From: Tethya wilhelma
Lineage: Eukaryota; Porifera; Demospongiae; Tethyida; Tethyidae
NCBI GenBank assembly: GCA_964030475.1
Contig: CAXIPT010000002.1
Span: forward strand, 3,721,959 to 3,785,958
Length of the DNA stretch: 64,000 bases
Direction of reading: 5' to 3'
The notes below the pieces were generated by a model. That model saw nothing but the letters and a program-made list of their open reading frames with translations. It did no database searches and was not told the origin of the DNA. Position numbers and translations under genes: made by a program. Of this stretch, positions 1 to 12,538 are shown piece by piece. Within the stretch, counting starts at the first letter, position 1; each line of letters opens with the position of its first letter.

Positions 1-62
<62 letters not shown>
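1..62. repeat. (AC)n microsatellite at a splice acceptor
   Basis: A pure AC dinucleotide run opens the window and ends in ACAG, which serves as the 3' splice site of the first visible kinase exon at 65. The run may extend beyond the window edge. Confidence 0.95.
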
Positions 63-64
<2 letters not shown>

Positions 65-66
<2 letters not shown>

Positions 67-3000
67 AGGTACTCACGGAGTGCTCAAGATAAGAAAAGCT
101 GCTACGTTTCGCAAGAAAGCACACTGGAGTAAGAATAGAATATTTCAAATTACAGACAGTAAGAATCCAGTGCTTGAGTACAGCAAAAACGATCAGGTAA
201 AAAAAATAGTATACCAAAACAATTAAATCATGCATTATAATGCATTGCATACCTATAGATTCATGACCAGATCAAGCTGTCTTCAGTAACTAAAGTAGAA
301 GCAAAAGAAGATTTTCAAAAGTCCAAAGATGGGAAAGGAGATGGTTTTGTGTTTGCGGTTCATTATGGAAAACGGTCTAAATCGGATTCACCTTGGATAC
401 TCCAAGCCACGTCAAACGTAAGTCTAGTTAAATGAACTGTAATAAATGAAACAATCAATTGTGACAAATTTAATGTGGTTTACAAAGGGACTTGAGCTGA
501 TTGGCTTCATTTGAATTTTGGTCAACAGCTTATAACACGCACAGTTTAACAATTCTATGCATAATTGCTCCAATTATGTAACTACATTTCACTTAGATTT
601 TTTTCTTGTATACATGATCCTGCATGCGTGCATGAATGCCACATACTAAATCAGTTTGATGTGTATGATGGTTACAATTAGCGGCCCTTCTGTTCAGATC
701 AGGTTTGGATCATAATTTATTCTCTGCATGCTCCAATGCCCACAAGCAGAGCATTAGACTACTGCATGGTATATATAATGCAAAAGACCTATGCAGGCTA
801 TAGATCTTAAGAGTTTTTCCATTGAACTTCCACTCACACTATAAAAATTTATGATAATTTAATATGCATTGTGTTCTATGACATTGTAGAAGGAACGAAT
901 GGTCTGGATGGAAGCAATTTTACCCGGAAGTACACTTGGTCCACGTGAATACGAAGAGCCAGTCTCAATTCAATGGCAGAAACAGCCAACAATATCAGGT
1001 GCTGAGTGTCGAGAAAACAGAAATAGTGGGGACTACGAAACAATGGACGATCAGTTCACCAAGGCTGCTGAGGATGAGTCAAAGAGAGAGGACGAGACAA
1101 ATGAAGCAAAGATCAACGCACTAATGATTCAGATGGAAAAAATGATGGAAATGTTTAGTGCATACGCCACCGCAGAAGAAGCCGGAGTTCAACGTTCTCA
1201 ATCAATGTCAAGATCTCATGGCAAGCCCCCACCGCCATCAGATACCCCGCCAATGAGATCATCAGATGATGCAAAGACAAGTTCGGACGACTCTATGACG
1301 TCTGAATACGACACAGTTGATGATGGTCATAATCTTGAAAACACTTCACCTCCTCAAAGCCCACCTTTTGCCAAAAGTCCACAAATTATTAATTATCCAG
1401 TTCCTGCCCCAAGGAAAAATTTGCCAAAGAGAACTGGATCTTTTAACTGTCCTTTATTTGACTACACAGTTGATTCTCCAACTGCTAAAGAAGCACCACC
1501 CCAAGTTACTCCCAGACAGAGCAACCAACCTCAGGCACCTGTTCCTAAACCAAGGCTAGCACTTCGTCGAAGTCGATCGTTAGGCAGCAAAGATTCACCA
1601 ACAACTCGAAGAAAAGTTGACACATATCCGCCAAAAGGAAGAGTTCAGCAGATAATAATGGACATAGAAAGTAACCAAAGGTTACAAGAGAGGCTACTAA
1701 TGCAAGGACACTCTCAAGACAATTCCCCCCAAACTAGAAAGAGATATCCTCCTGTTAAACCTTCCTTTTTAAGTACACAGAGACACATTGCTATACCAAC
1801 AGGACAGACTGTGTTGAAAGAACCTCACCGAAAAAGAACGCTCCACCGTAGTGATGCTAGCTTGGTAAAACTGAATGGTGTTCGAGGTAAGTTATTAATT
1901 AGCTGACAATTCAATACCTGCATGCACTCTTATATAGCTTAATTGTGGGCCATTCAGTGATAATGCACATAAAATTTAATGTATATGCATGCATAATATT
2001 ATTAAATTTTACAGGTGACCTTATCAACATTACAGAAAAGATGAAATTTGATAAAATGTAAGAGCTAGATTTAAGGTAGAAAAAAAAAAAGTTTCATCTC
2101 CATTATAATGGAAACTTTTTCACAGGTTGGTGAAGAATGAATCAGGAGGTACAATATATGAGGAAGGTGTGGTGAAAAGACCAGCCTGGGCAAAAGCTAG
2201 TAAGCTTCTTAAATGCATTGCCACATTTAATCTGAGCCTTGAAGCGTATGTATTTTATATGCATGGTACCATACATTATTCAGGTGTATTGCCTGCCAAG
2301 GCAATGATGGCAACTTCCACTGACAGTCCACTAGCTGAGCTACAGAAAGAAGCACTACTTATCAACTCCTCTGATTTGAAAAACTTGGCTCAAATAGGCC
2401 AAGGTTAGTACTTAACTTCAATGGAAAAATTGGCCTTAAAAATTTCGAGAAGTAGGTATGATTATTGGGGTAAAGACCTTGGATAAAATAGAGTTGTAAA
2501 ATGAGCATACGTGCATCATTAATTAGTTTTCATGACGTAGTTTTATAGCACCAAATTACAGCTATTTCTAAGGTCATAATAACCGTTTGGTTAGGAAGTG
2601 CATGGGTGAACATTGTTACACTATTGCACTGATGAGTCATGGATAATATATGAGTGGTTAAACTTAAATATTAACAAGAGTTAGCTGCACAACTAATATA
2701 AATTTTGTGATGTCTTATAATATATGACTATAGGTCAGTATGGACAAGTATACAAAGCTAAACTTAGTCAGGGAAGGCACAAAAAGACCGTAGCTGTGAA
2801 AACGATCAAGAAGTACACGATAGAGAGTGAGAGAGAGGACTTTCTCCAAGAAATGAACATGATGCTTGGAATGATTCATCCTAACATTGTTCAAATCTTT
2901 GGCCTCGTCCAAAAAGGTATAAACGTCATCACAAAAAAAAATGAAGTAAGAATCACACACACAATCATTTGAGCCAAATATTAACATACAGCAGCATCAT

Positions 3001-3977
3001 GGCCATGTTGCTTACACACAATGGAAAACTTATCCTATACAGATCCTCCGTGGATGGTTATGGAGTACCTTCAACATGGAGATCTCAAAAACTTTCTTAT
3101 AGTAAGCCTGTCTTTAGATGACATTAAAATTAGCACCCTATAATAATGCTCTGAGAAGATAAATTCTTCATGCATGTATGACAAGCATGAATGGTATGAG
3201 AGCCACTAATGAGTTGAGTCCACTTCATTAGTCATTTTATTGAACCGTTGGCAAGTGTTTATTTACTAAAGACAATATTCCCATACCATGATGCATACAC
3301 AATAATATCAGGTCAACAAGAGACCCGTTAAGAAACTCCTCCAGTACATGCTAGATGTTTCCATGGGGATGCATTACATCGCCGAAAAAGGACTTGTTCA
3401 TCGCGTAAGTCCTGCTCACTTACATACACCATATAATTATTATATAGACAGTTTGACTACACATTTTGAGGATCAAGTTACTCAAGTCTTTCACAAAATA
3501 ATCATCTTTACATATTATAAACCTCACCATAGTTTTTATCTATCACAGGATCTTGCAGCTCGTAACGTCATTGTTGGTGAAAACGAAATCTGTAAAGTAT
3601 CCGATTTTGGCCTTCTAAGGGAAATCCCCAAAGATGACATCATCTACGCTTCAACAACGGCCGGGGGTATGTTCCCCATTCGGTGGATGGCTCCTGAGAG
3701 TCTAACCAAACGAGAATTCTCTCCAGCATCCGATGTTTGGAGCTTTGGGGTCCTTCTTTGGGAGATGGAGAATCCTACAGTGACTCCTTACTCAAAGTTG
3801 AACAAGTCTGAGGTGGCTAGAAGAGTTGTAGATGGGTCTTTGAGGTTGGAGCCACCAAAAGAGTATCCCGATGTTGTTCAGAAAATAATGAATGCCTGTT
3901 GGCTTGGTAACCCAGGGAAACGACCAAGTTTTCTTCTCATATCGACTCTTTTGACTAGAATAGCTTGTGGAAAATGA
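65..3977 (+). CDS. PH-domain tyrosine kinase, 5' partial
   Basis: Predicted cytoplasmic protein-tyrosine kinase. Exons: 65-196, 259-417, 890-1886, 2015-2057, 2126-2199, 2284-2403, 2734-2916, 3043-3101, 3312-3404 and 3549-3977. Together they give 762 codons in one continuous phase. The first two exons and the start of the third form a PH domain, ending in the typical last helix (PWILQATSN then ERMVWMEAI). A long Ser/Pro-rich linker follows, with SH3-ligand-like PVPAPRK and PVPKPRL. The kinase domain has GQGQYGQVY, the VAVK lysine, HRDLAARN split across the last intron, DFG and PIRWMAPES, so it should be active. No SH2 or SH3 domain is seen, unlike Tec kinases. Two small exons (2015-2199) have no counterpart in the minus-strand paralogue at 12539-18000. 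By analogy with that paralogue an N-terminal kinase domain may lie before the window. AATAAA follows the stop at 3979. Confidence 0.85.
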
Positions 3978-4678
3978 AAATAAAGTAAATAGCAATAATA
4001 ATAATTAACAAATTACTTTTTGAAATATTAGCTTTGTAAACAATGTAACATTAATAGTGTTAATTTTGTTACCATGGATCTGCATAAGCAAGCACATGGA
4101 AGTGCCTAAACAATGCATGCAGATTCACTGACAGTCTGTTCAGCTGAGCAAGCATGTATGTAGGAGTAGCAGGTGTGTCTAAACAATATGCATAATTCTA
4201 TGTTACATTAATTCATGTTTCAATTAAGCCATGCATGCATGATCCGATCATTAAATTGTGTGTGTATACAGCAATCTGACATTGTTAAATAATGATTTTA
4301 TGTCATACGCTTCTACAGAATGTTGTTGTGTTTTTGTATTACTGTTATGTGTTAGGGTTGTGTGTGTTTTGTGTATGTATTTAGGTGTGTAGTCAATAAC
4401 AATAATTATTTACTGGTAATACGGTTTTTCTAGCTGTACTAGAATATTCTAGACACTTTTTTTGTGCTGAATATTTAAGCTATGCTTGTTTATTTATGTT
4501 TATATTTGTTATCATTGCTGTTGTTGTTGTTGTTGTTACATACTCTATCTCTGCATGTGTTGTTCTTGCTTTGCTACCATGCAGTTGATTAAATCTTATT
4601 GTCTGCAGTACTAAACTATCATTAATCTCATTAACTTTAAGCCAGTAAACTGCTGTGCATAAATTCTCTGCAACAGAT
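3978..4678. other. intergenic, no gene seen
   Basis: AT-rich spacer between the first kinase gene and the CARD-like gene. It contains short TGTTG/GTGTGT runs and a TTGTTG repeat near 4518. No coding signal or RNA gene was recognised. Confidence 0.6.
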
Positions 4679-6901
4679 ATGGCAGCTATCATGGTGAAGT
4701 CAAAGGACTTGAAGTCCAAAAATGTTGACAAAGAACTAATATGTTTATCCCCCAATGAAGAGAAAATACCTGTCAACGAATCTGTTCGATATGAAGTGAT
4801 TATTAAAAACTTTCCTCGTCTAGTGGAAGCTGTGAGACCAGTTGTTGTGAAATTTGCTGTAAATGCTCTTTCAAAATCTTTGATCTCTGACTATAATAAA
4901 ATTGAAGCAGAGAATCATTATGCACATGAATATGACAGAGCTAGTATTCTCATGAGTCAGATCTTACCCAAGATCAAGGACAGTGATGTTTGCTTTGATG
5001 ATTTTGTTGCTATCCTTAAAGCGATGAACCTCACCAAGCTAGCTAGCGAGCTAAGAAAAGCAGTTGATACAATTGAAAACAAATCTAGTGGAGACTCTGA
5101 TTCTGGAAGTGCTTCAGGGATAGAAGCTTGTAGCTTTCAATGTCCCTGTGGAAAGTGCAGCATTGAATTGTACTTCAAAGATAAGTCAAAATGTCCTGGA
5201 CTAAAAAAAGGGTCATTTCCGCACCTTTGTTTGAGCCATCTAACCAATGACGAGAAAGAAACACTGGAACATCAACTTATAAGTGATGCAACTGGAATTA
5301 GTAGGGAGTTTAAAAAACTTTCAGATAGCGTTTTTAAAATGTTGAAAAAAAAGGAATCACTAATTAATGAGCTCAAAAGTACAGTATTTGCATCTGCTGG
5401 AGCAGTTGAGTCCACTAAAGCACTTCAACCACTACACAGTGATAAGTTGGAGACAATCACAACATTACCTGACCTAAGGAGTTTCCTTGATCGGTATAAG
5501 TACATATCTTTCATCAATTTTGGAATCCTGGAAGAAATCATTGATGAGCACTGTGAAGAGTGTAAGACTAATCTTGACCAGTATGTTAAAAAATTCAAGG
5601 AATATAGCAGACGCAATATTTTTGAAGTACCATCACATGTCCTTGAAACAGCTTCTTCTCTAAACAACCTACTTGTGATTAAAGTAATAGATGAAATGTG
5701 GTTTGGCAACAGACGTGATACACCTAACTGTCTCTTCACTTTAAATGACATCAAAGCTGTACAGATTAAGATTGCTGAAGTGATTGGACATAATCAACGT
5801 TTTATTCATCTAGTAGATGTCAACAAGGGTTGCTTACAACTTTCATTTACAATCTTACTAGCATGCATTCTCCCACTTACTACTTCACAACTGAGTGAGC
5901 TGATAAGCCATGGTATTATTGTCATACACCAACCGAATCAAGTGAAGAACATTCAGTCTATAGCTACCAGAAGTGAGATTCCATCCACACAGCCAGATCC
6001 AGCTGTTAAGAGTACTCCTCTCATTCCATTGCCAGTTGAGAGCAAGACCCCTACTAGCTACAAAGAGCAACCCTGCAGCTGGGTACTTCAAGCTACATCT
6101 AATGTAAGTCAGATATAAAACTGATGATCTAAAAAAATGGTTGGTTTATATGTGGTTTATATACATGGGAACACTTGGTAATTAAGCCGATTTGCCTCAA
6201 TTTACTGAGTTCATGTCAACAGCTTAAACTACATATCCATTCTTTAAATGAGTGCCTCATTAGTTTTATACTACTAAATTAATTTCTCATAATAGGTGAG
6301 TTAGCAAGAATTAATTACTATTATGCACATACTTTTGATAACATCATTCTGCATGTACAGCTACATGAATGTAATGACATTGTATAAATTATTATAGGAG
6401 GAGAGAATGGTGCGGATGGAAGCAATAAAACATGAGAGCACACTTGGGACTCAATGCTCAGCTGATGAGCCCACCTCAATGTATGATGACATTTATAGTT
6501 GTCAGAATCGGCAGCCAACAAAACGTGGTTCAACAACATCCATAGATAGCGGAAAAATGGACATCAATAGTTGTCGGCAGAAACTGCAGTCAACAAAATC
6601 CATAGATAGTGCAATAGTGGTCTCTGATTTTAAGACCAATGAAAATACAAGGGTTGATTTACCCTGGGAATCATGGTTAAAGGAGCAAGACAACAAACAC
6701 GATGGGAAACATGAAGCACAAAATGTCAGACCAATGAAGCAAAAACTGACGCAAGAAAAGATAGAAATTGAGAGTGCATATGCTTCGGATGAAGAAGTAG
6801 AAGATCAATGCTCTCAAATATCAAGTCCTCATGCCAACCCCCCTCCATGTCCATGTGATCATGTAGAGACTAGTTCAAATGATTCTATATTGACATGCTA
6901 G
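4679..6901 (+). CDS. CARD-like protein fused to the end of a PH domain and a kinase-type linker
   Basis: Two exons, 4679-6103 and 6398-6901, give 642 codons before the stop. I chose the ATG at 4679, directly after an in-frame GTG-initiated stretch. Residues about 35-125 form a CARD-like helical domain (SKSLIS, RASILMSQILPKI) closely similar to the N-terminal domains of the adaptors at 45306-48549. A Cys-rich patch follows (CPCGKCSIELYF). Then comes a helical region containing FINFGILEEIIDEH and KEYSRRNIFEVP, which I recall from uncharacterised invertebrate proteins but cannot name. Exon 1 ends with the last PH strand (SWVLQATSN) and exon 2 begins with the last PH helix (EERMVRMEAI), as in the flanking kinases. 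The linker stops early compared with the 65-3977 gene. It could be a short functional protein or the 5' half of a dying chimeric kinase gene. Confidence 0.65.
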
Positions 6902-6984
6902 CTATGATAAAGTTGATAAAGTGGAAGATGATGATCACAATGAAAATATTTCACTTCTTAAGTGTCTGTATTAACTACCAAAAT

Positions 6985-7715
6985 ATTCATAAAATTATAA
7001 ATTAGACTCCCTATTGATATTCCTATCATCACTGTAAATGATGCAACTTGTTTTTTTACATGCTTACGTCAAAATTTGGGTTATGTGACTTTTATTTTTT
7101 GCATAAATTTATATTACTTGGTGCAGACTTCTGTTAGCAAGTGTATTGCTATTCATGTGTCCTAGCTTTTTGCTGAATTATTATAAATTTAAAAAATATA
7201 TGTATATTAAAAAAAAAAATTATTCACCCTTCAAAAACAAACAAGTTTACTCAGTGGTATCTCAACCTTTTTCCATAACAATCAAATTTTGACAGGAAAA
7301 TTTTATCATTATTTATTACAAAATGCTAACTACAACTAAGTGACTTCACTTTACTTATAAGGAAGATACGAGCAAAATTCTATTCAATGCACGCCTATTG
7401 TTGTTCTCTTCAGTGATGTAACTCTCCATGGCAACACTCAGTTAATTGGTTGTGGTTAAATCTGGATAGTGTATCAGTAGATTAATCTTGAGCGAAAGTT
7501 TGGTTGCCATAGAAACAGGTTTAGATATTGGTAAACTGAAAATTATTAAAATTAATGATTATTCATGAGTCATGTGATCAAAATAATCACACACCATCTT
7601 TGCATTTAAGGGAATATTACTGGTGCAAATTTTTGCTACTTTAGCACAATCAGTTATTAAGTTATTTAATATTTTGTATTAATTTTTTTTAAATTATGCA
7701 CCTGTGCCTTGTGGC
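6985..7715. other. AT-rich insertion splitting a decayed kinase linker
   Basis: The linker homology with the 65-3977 gene stops near 6960 and resumes near 7720, so this segment looks inserted. It is AT-rich, holds the inverted pair CCATGGCAAC (7426) and GTTGCCATAG (7502), and has no coding frame I can support. It may be an old transposable element, but I found no clear terminal repeats. Confidence 0.4.
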
Positions 7716-7719
7716 CCAT

Positions 7720-8683
7720 GAATAGTCCACAAAATGCACAAATTAAAAACTTTCCAGTTCCTACCCTTAGGGAAAATGTGCCCAAGAGAACTGGATTTCC
7801 TAACTATCCAAAAATTTTACCATCCTATATACGATAACACAAATGATTCTTCAACCACAAAAGGTACGCCACCACAAGTTACTCTTAGACAGAGCAAACA
7901 TCCTGAATTACCTGTTCCTAAACCAAGGCATCGCCAAAGTCACATGGTAGGAAGCAAAGATTCATCAGTGACTCTGAGAAAACCTGTTCCAGTTATAAAT
8001 TCACTGAGAAGAAGGCTTGAGCAGCGAATGCAGGAAATTATGGAACGCAATCAAAGGCAACCAGCAATGCTACCAGTTCATTCTCCAAAAACTGAAACTA
8101 TAGGAATCCACCTCAACAATCTCCTCCAATACCTGCACAATGACACACTACTCCATCACTATACCAAAACTATTTGTAGTGAATGATTTAGCTCATCCTA
8201 CAGAATCAAATAATTCCAATGCAGAAAAATTTCTCCTATCCCCAAGCCAAGAAAATTTAAAGCAGCAAAAGAGTTAGTACTGTACAAACTCACCATGTTT
8301 ATTGTCTCTATACATCAGAATCTTCCAGCTTGAAATATCCTTGTTGGTGACAATGAAGTTTGTAAAGTAGACATATCTGATTTTGGCCTCCTAAGGGAAA
8401 TCCCCAAAGATGACATCATCTATACCTCAATGACGGCCGGGGGTATGATCCCATTCGGTGGATGGCTCCTGAGAGTCTAACAAAATGAGAATTCTCTCCA
8501 GCATCTGACTTGAACAAGTCTGAGGTAGCTAGAAGAGTTGTAGATGGGTCTTTGAGGTTAGAGCCACCAAAAGAGTATCCCAATGTTGTTCAGAAAATAA
8601 TGAATGCCTGTTGGCTTGGTGACCCAAGGAAACGACCAAGTTTTCTTCTCACATCGACTCTTTTGACTAGTTGTGGAAAATGA
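7720..8683 (+). pseudogene. tyrosine kinase remnant (linker plus C-lobe)
   Basis: 7720-8190 resembles the proline-rich linker of the 65-3977 gene (PVPKPRH, PRQSKHPELP). 8340-8683 resembles its last kinase exon, from IVGDNEVCKV to RPSFLLTSTLLTS. The copy is broken. A base is missing in the segment that encodes GMFPIRW. An in-frame TGA replaces Arg in the PESLTKREFS segment. About 65 bases covering [12 protein letters not shown] are deleted. The exons for the ATP-binding lobe and the HRD motif are absent. It lies directly downstream of the CARD-like gene and was probably once its 3' part. Confidence 0.8.
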
Positions 8684-8689
8684 AACATG

Positions 8690-9078
8690 AATTAAAGTTA
8701 AATTTCTTTAGTATAATAAGTTAGTATTTGTGAGTTTGTTAGTAAGTAAAACATAACCTATAAAAAGAGTGGTACCTGATTTGTTGTTGTTAATTTATTA
8801 CCGTCTGAAAACTGAAAATAGAGAAACTGACTGAAGAGCGCACCAACTGACAGCAACAACAGTGACAGTGAAATGGAAATGGTCGTTTGATGTGACTGAT
8901 TATAAGTAAACGGGTACGCATGCGCAATAGTCTCTAGCGAGACACACGTACGTACAGCAACGCGCGAACGTATATAGGCCGAGCTTCGTTTCTTCCATTC
9001 ACAGACAAGGTATAGTTATTCACATTTACACAGTATTCAGCATACATGGAACAGTAAAGCAATATACACAACAATGAA
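8690..9078. other. intergenic between two converging kinase copies
   Basis: No gene is seen. Segments such as CGGGTACGCATGCGCAATA (8911) recur at 12174-12193, which shows that this spacer belongs to the tandem segmental duplication continuing at 11770. Confidence 0.7.
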
Positions 9079-11705
9079 TCAATGTGAGCTTCCATGAAAA
9101 GAGTTTGTAAGAAGAGAAGAAATGGTAAGAAAAGAGGGTCGCCTTGAAGGTTCACTCAACCAACACCCTTCCATGATCTCTCTCACAATGTGAGGATAGC
9201 TCTCTGGTTTTTTCAATCGATAACCACTAATGATTTTAATACAACACTGAAAACTATTGCTCAGTTCGGCATAAGGAAGTTTGTCAGGTTGGTGCATCTC
9301 CCAAAGAAGTACACCGTAACTCCAAACATCAGACTTTATGGAGAATACCCGATCACTAAGACTCTCTGGTGCCATCCATCGAATGGGCAGGTGAGTTGTG
9401 CTAGAGGAGATGTAAATGTTCTCGTCTTTGGGGATTTCTCGAAGTAGACCAAAATCAGAGACCTTGCAAACTTCGTCATTACCAACGATGATGTTTCGAG
9501 CTGCCAAATCCTGTGGAATTCAAACAAGAAGAGAATTAATTCACAATTTCTGTGCTAATGCTTAGGAAACATGTTTCTGATGTTCATTTGCTGATTTGCT
9601 GACTTACTCGATGAACAAGTCTTTTCTCCGATACGTAATGCATGCCTATAGCCACATCTAGCATGTACTTGATGAGTGCTTCGATTGGACGCTTGTTGGC
9701 CTGTAAAGAAAACAAAAAATAATTGTATGGTTGATACCTAGGTCATGCTACAAGGAGCCTGCATGGGGAGTGCAAGGGTGATATAATATTATTACTACAA
9801 TAAGGAGATCATGTATAATTTATAGTAATGAGAGCTGGAGTAGGTATGAATTTACAATAAACTTACTATGAGAAAGTTTTTGAGGCTGCCATGAGGCAAA
9901 TATTCCATAACGATCCAAGGAAGTATTTCTGAAAATGAAATGCAAGGATTTTATGATTCAACAAAATAGTAGGCAACTGTACAATGATTTTAAAGTTTCC
10001 GAGTATATTATGAAGTTAATATTAATACTACATAATAATAATATAGTTACTGTAATAATCATGTATTATTAACCTTGTTGTACAAGTCCATAGATGCGTA
10101 CAATATTGGGGTGAATCATCATCAACATTCTGTTCATCTCCTTCTGAAAGTCTTCGACGTCTTTCTCTGTCTTATAGCTCTTCACTGTCTTAATGGCCAC
10201 AGGGATACCACTGCCCAATCCTCTATGAAGTGTTCCCTTGTGTACGTTGCCATACTGACCTGAGTGTGTTAGTTATGCCATCAAAATAACTTATCATTGA
10301 TGATAAAACAAAACGAATAACAATACATTATTAGATAATGAGCTATAGCTAGTGCTAGTGGTGGTTGCCATTATACAAAGCATACAGTCACAGTATGTGT
10401 TTAAGTCTTGAATGTTTCTTTAAAGTTACTTACAAATACTTGGCATAATATTATTTTGTTTGATTTAATTTAGAATCACAAAAATGCACACCTATAACGT
10501 CCACAATGAGAGACCAAACACATCAAAAATAATTATTATAGTTATCAATCACAGTTTACCTTGTCCTATTTTTTCCTGGATTTCGATGTTGGATGGAGAA
10601 ATAAACAGTGTCTGCTTCTGAAGGCTTTCAAGACTCTCAGACAGTGGCATGAACCTGTGATCTATAGCGAAATCATGATTGAACGAGACTATAATAGCAT
10701 GCATGTAATTTTTATCTATTATAGCATACATCCATTGCACATGTGTGGTCATACAATAAACTCACAGAGATTGGTGTGGCTCTCTACCTCCAATCTCATG
10801 TCAGCTTTGGTATCTCTTGAAGATCTTAACTTGGTAGTAGGTATGCTGGGTTGTATCTCGGTGTGAGCAACTATCTTTGGAACACTCTTTCGTGGAGCAG
10901 GAACAGGTGCCTTTCTCGGTCTCGGCGATAGTGCTTCGCGATCACTCTTGCCAGAAGCAGCAACAGGTTTAAATGCTCGTTTGGCGGCTACAGGTTTCTT
11001 TGGTTGTTGAGACAGAGAGGAACTGTGTGAGATATCGATATTGTCATACAGAGACGATGGTTCAGTTTGTGTTTGATCCCGAGCCCACATCTTTGTGTTT
11101 GAGTAATCTCCTTGAGTACTGGATGATGTGATTGTACATGGAAGCTCCTCAGGTTGATTTTGACTACTACTTCCAGCTTGTGACCATGAAAGAGCAACTG
11201 AATCACTTTTATTTGCTGCTAGAGTCTTGTAAGGAGCGTCCCCGGCCCCCATTCCTGAAGAACCCTTGGAAGTAGGAGTACGAAATCGATTGCTAGAAGT
11301 TGTCGATGGAGATGCTGACCATCCTTGTCTATGCATATCATACAAAGTGCTGAGGTTTTGCTCTACATCATCCTGATGATACATCATTTGATCTCTAACA
11401 AAAGAACTGCTTTTTGAATTCGAATCTGCATCATCTTTTGAATCATCCACCCAAAATTTGGGTGGATTTAAAGGAACCTTGGGTGGACGATAGGGAAGAC
11501 TAGGAGGAAATACGAATGGATTCCCTATTTTCTGTTCTGGCAAGATGAAAGCTTTTGTAGTGCCGGGATTGGATGAAGTAAAACCCGAACCTGTCTCCTG
11601 ATATGATGCTGACAGTTGATACTCCTGAGTGTATTGATCTTCGTCTTCATTAGCTGGAATCATCATAGGGACATACTCTTCTGAAATATCACTATCCTTG
11701 CTCAT
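9079..11705 (-). CDS. tyrosine kinase, 5'-truncated tandem copy
   Basis: Exons in reading order are 11705-10766, 10661-10560, 10259-10074, 9928-9867, 9700-9608 and 9510-9079. They total 604 codons in one phase from an ATG at 11705. The first exon is the Ser/Pro-rich linker with PVPAPRKSVP. The kinase domain keeps the glycine loop (GQGQYGN), VAIK, HRDLAARN split by an intron, DFG and PIRWMAPES. Compared with the complete paralogue at 12539-18000 it lacks the N-terminal kinase, coiled-coil and PH exons. It also carries a one-base insertion just before the ATG, which breaks the ancestral frame. Homology stops near 11770, where a fragment of a plus-strand kinase 3' end begins. It is either a shortened PH-less kinase with a new start or a recent pseudogene; the intact kinase frame favours retained function. 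Confidence 0.7.
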
Positions 11706-11810
11706 TAAGTGATTGTTTTCCTCCTAACCAAAACTGATATTCAGGTTTTGTATAACCTTCCACTCCTTGATCCTCTTTTGACTTGAATAGCTTGTGGAAA
11801 TGAAACATAA
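11706..11810. other. segmental duplication junction
   Basis: 11706-11769 is the decayed continuation of the minus-strand linker exon. 11770-11805 resembles, on the plus strand, the 3' end of the forward kinase genes (CTCTTTTGACTTGAATAGC; compare 3948-3967 and 8657-8675). The join marks where one duplication unit ends inside a gene and the next begins. Confidence 0.65.
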
Positions 11811-12538
11811 ATGTTATATTACTTTAGGCCCACAGCCAGGAAGGGGGTCAGGGAGGTGAACTCCCCCTTTCAAAATAATGATATTCATCTTATTTGATGA
11901 TTCACTGACAGACAGTGTACATGTCGCACTATGCAAGTCCTGCCTACTGAATCCCCCTTTTAAAAATCCTGGCTACAGGCCTGACAGTAGTTGTGATTAG
12001 TATAATATGTATGACATTGTATATATACCCTTAAAGAGTGCATGATACTTACATTGATCATAGTTATCTATGCCTTGATTTATTGTTGTTTACACTGAAA
12101 ACTGATTGACAATTAAAGAAGAGCGCGCTAACAGTGAAATGGAAATGGTCGCTTGATGTAAATTGATTATAAACGGGTACGCATGCGCAATACTAGACTG
12201 GCTACATATACGGTTAGGGTGTCCAACGTGAAATTTCAAGAGTGGAAAATTGAAGTCATTGCTAGTACCTACTGTAGATCAACTGAAAAATATATCTAGT
12301 TTGATGAAATCACGCATTGTTTTCCTTTGCGAGGCATTTTACTAAATATACAAATTCGCAAATAATGGTTACCTGACCAAAATGCCATACTAGGTCCACT
12401 ACAATAGCAAATTTGGTGAGGCTTAGCAGCGCGGAATATGTTGGTTAAGTTTTTTTCTTCCATTCACAAACAAGGTTTTTATTATATTTATACAGTACTC
12501 AGCATACATGGAACACTAAAGCAATATACAATAATGAA
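11811..12538. other. intergenic, duplicated spacer
   Basis: No gene is seen. 12061-12200 is a diverged copy of 8780-8925. The rest (11830-11990) includes a segment not found in the first copy. Confidence 0.6.

Noticed and set aside
9190..9447. Plus-strand frames over the minus-strand kinase exons (also at 12650 and 40562)
   Set aside because: They are antisense to conserved kinase and NACHT coding sequence and have no homology of their own.
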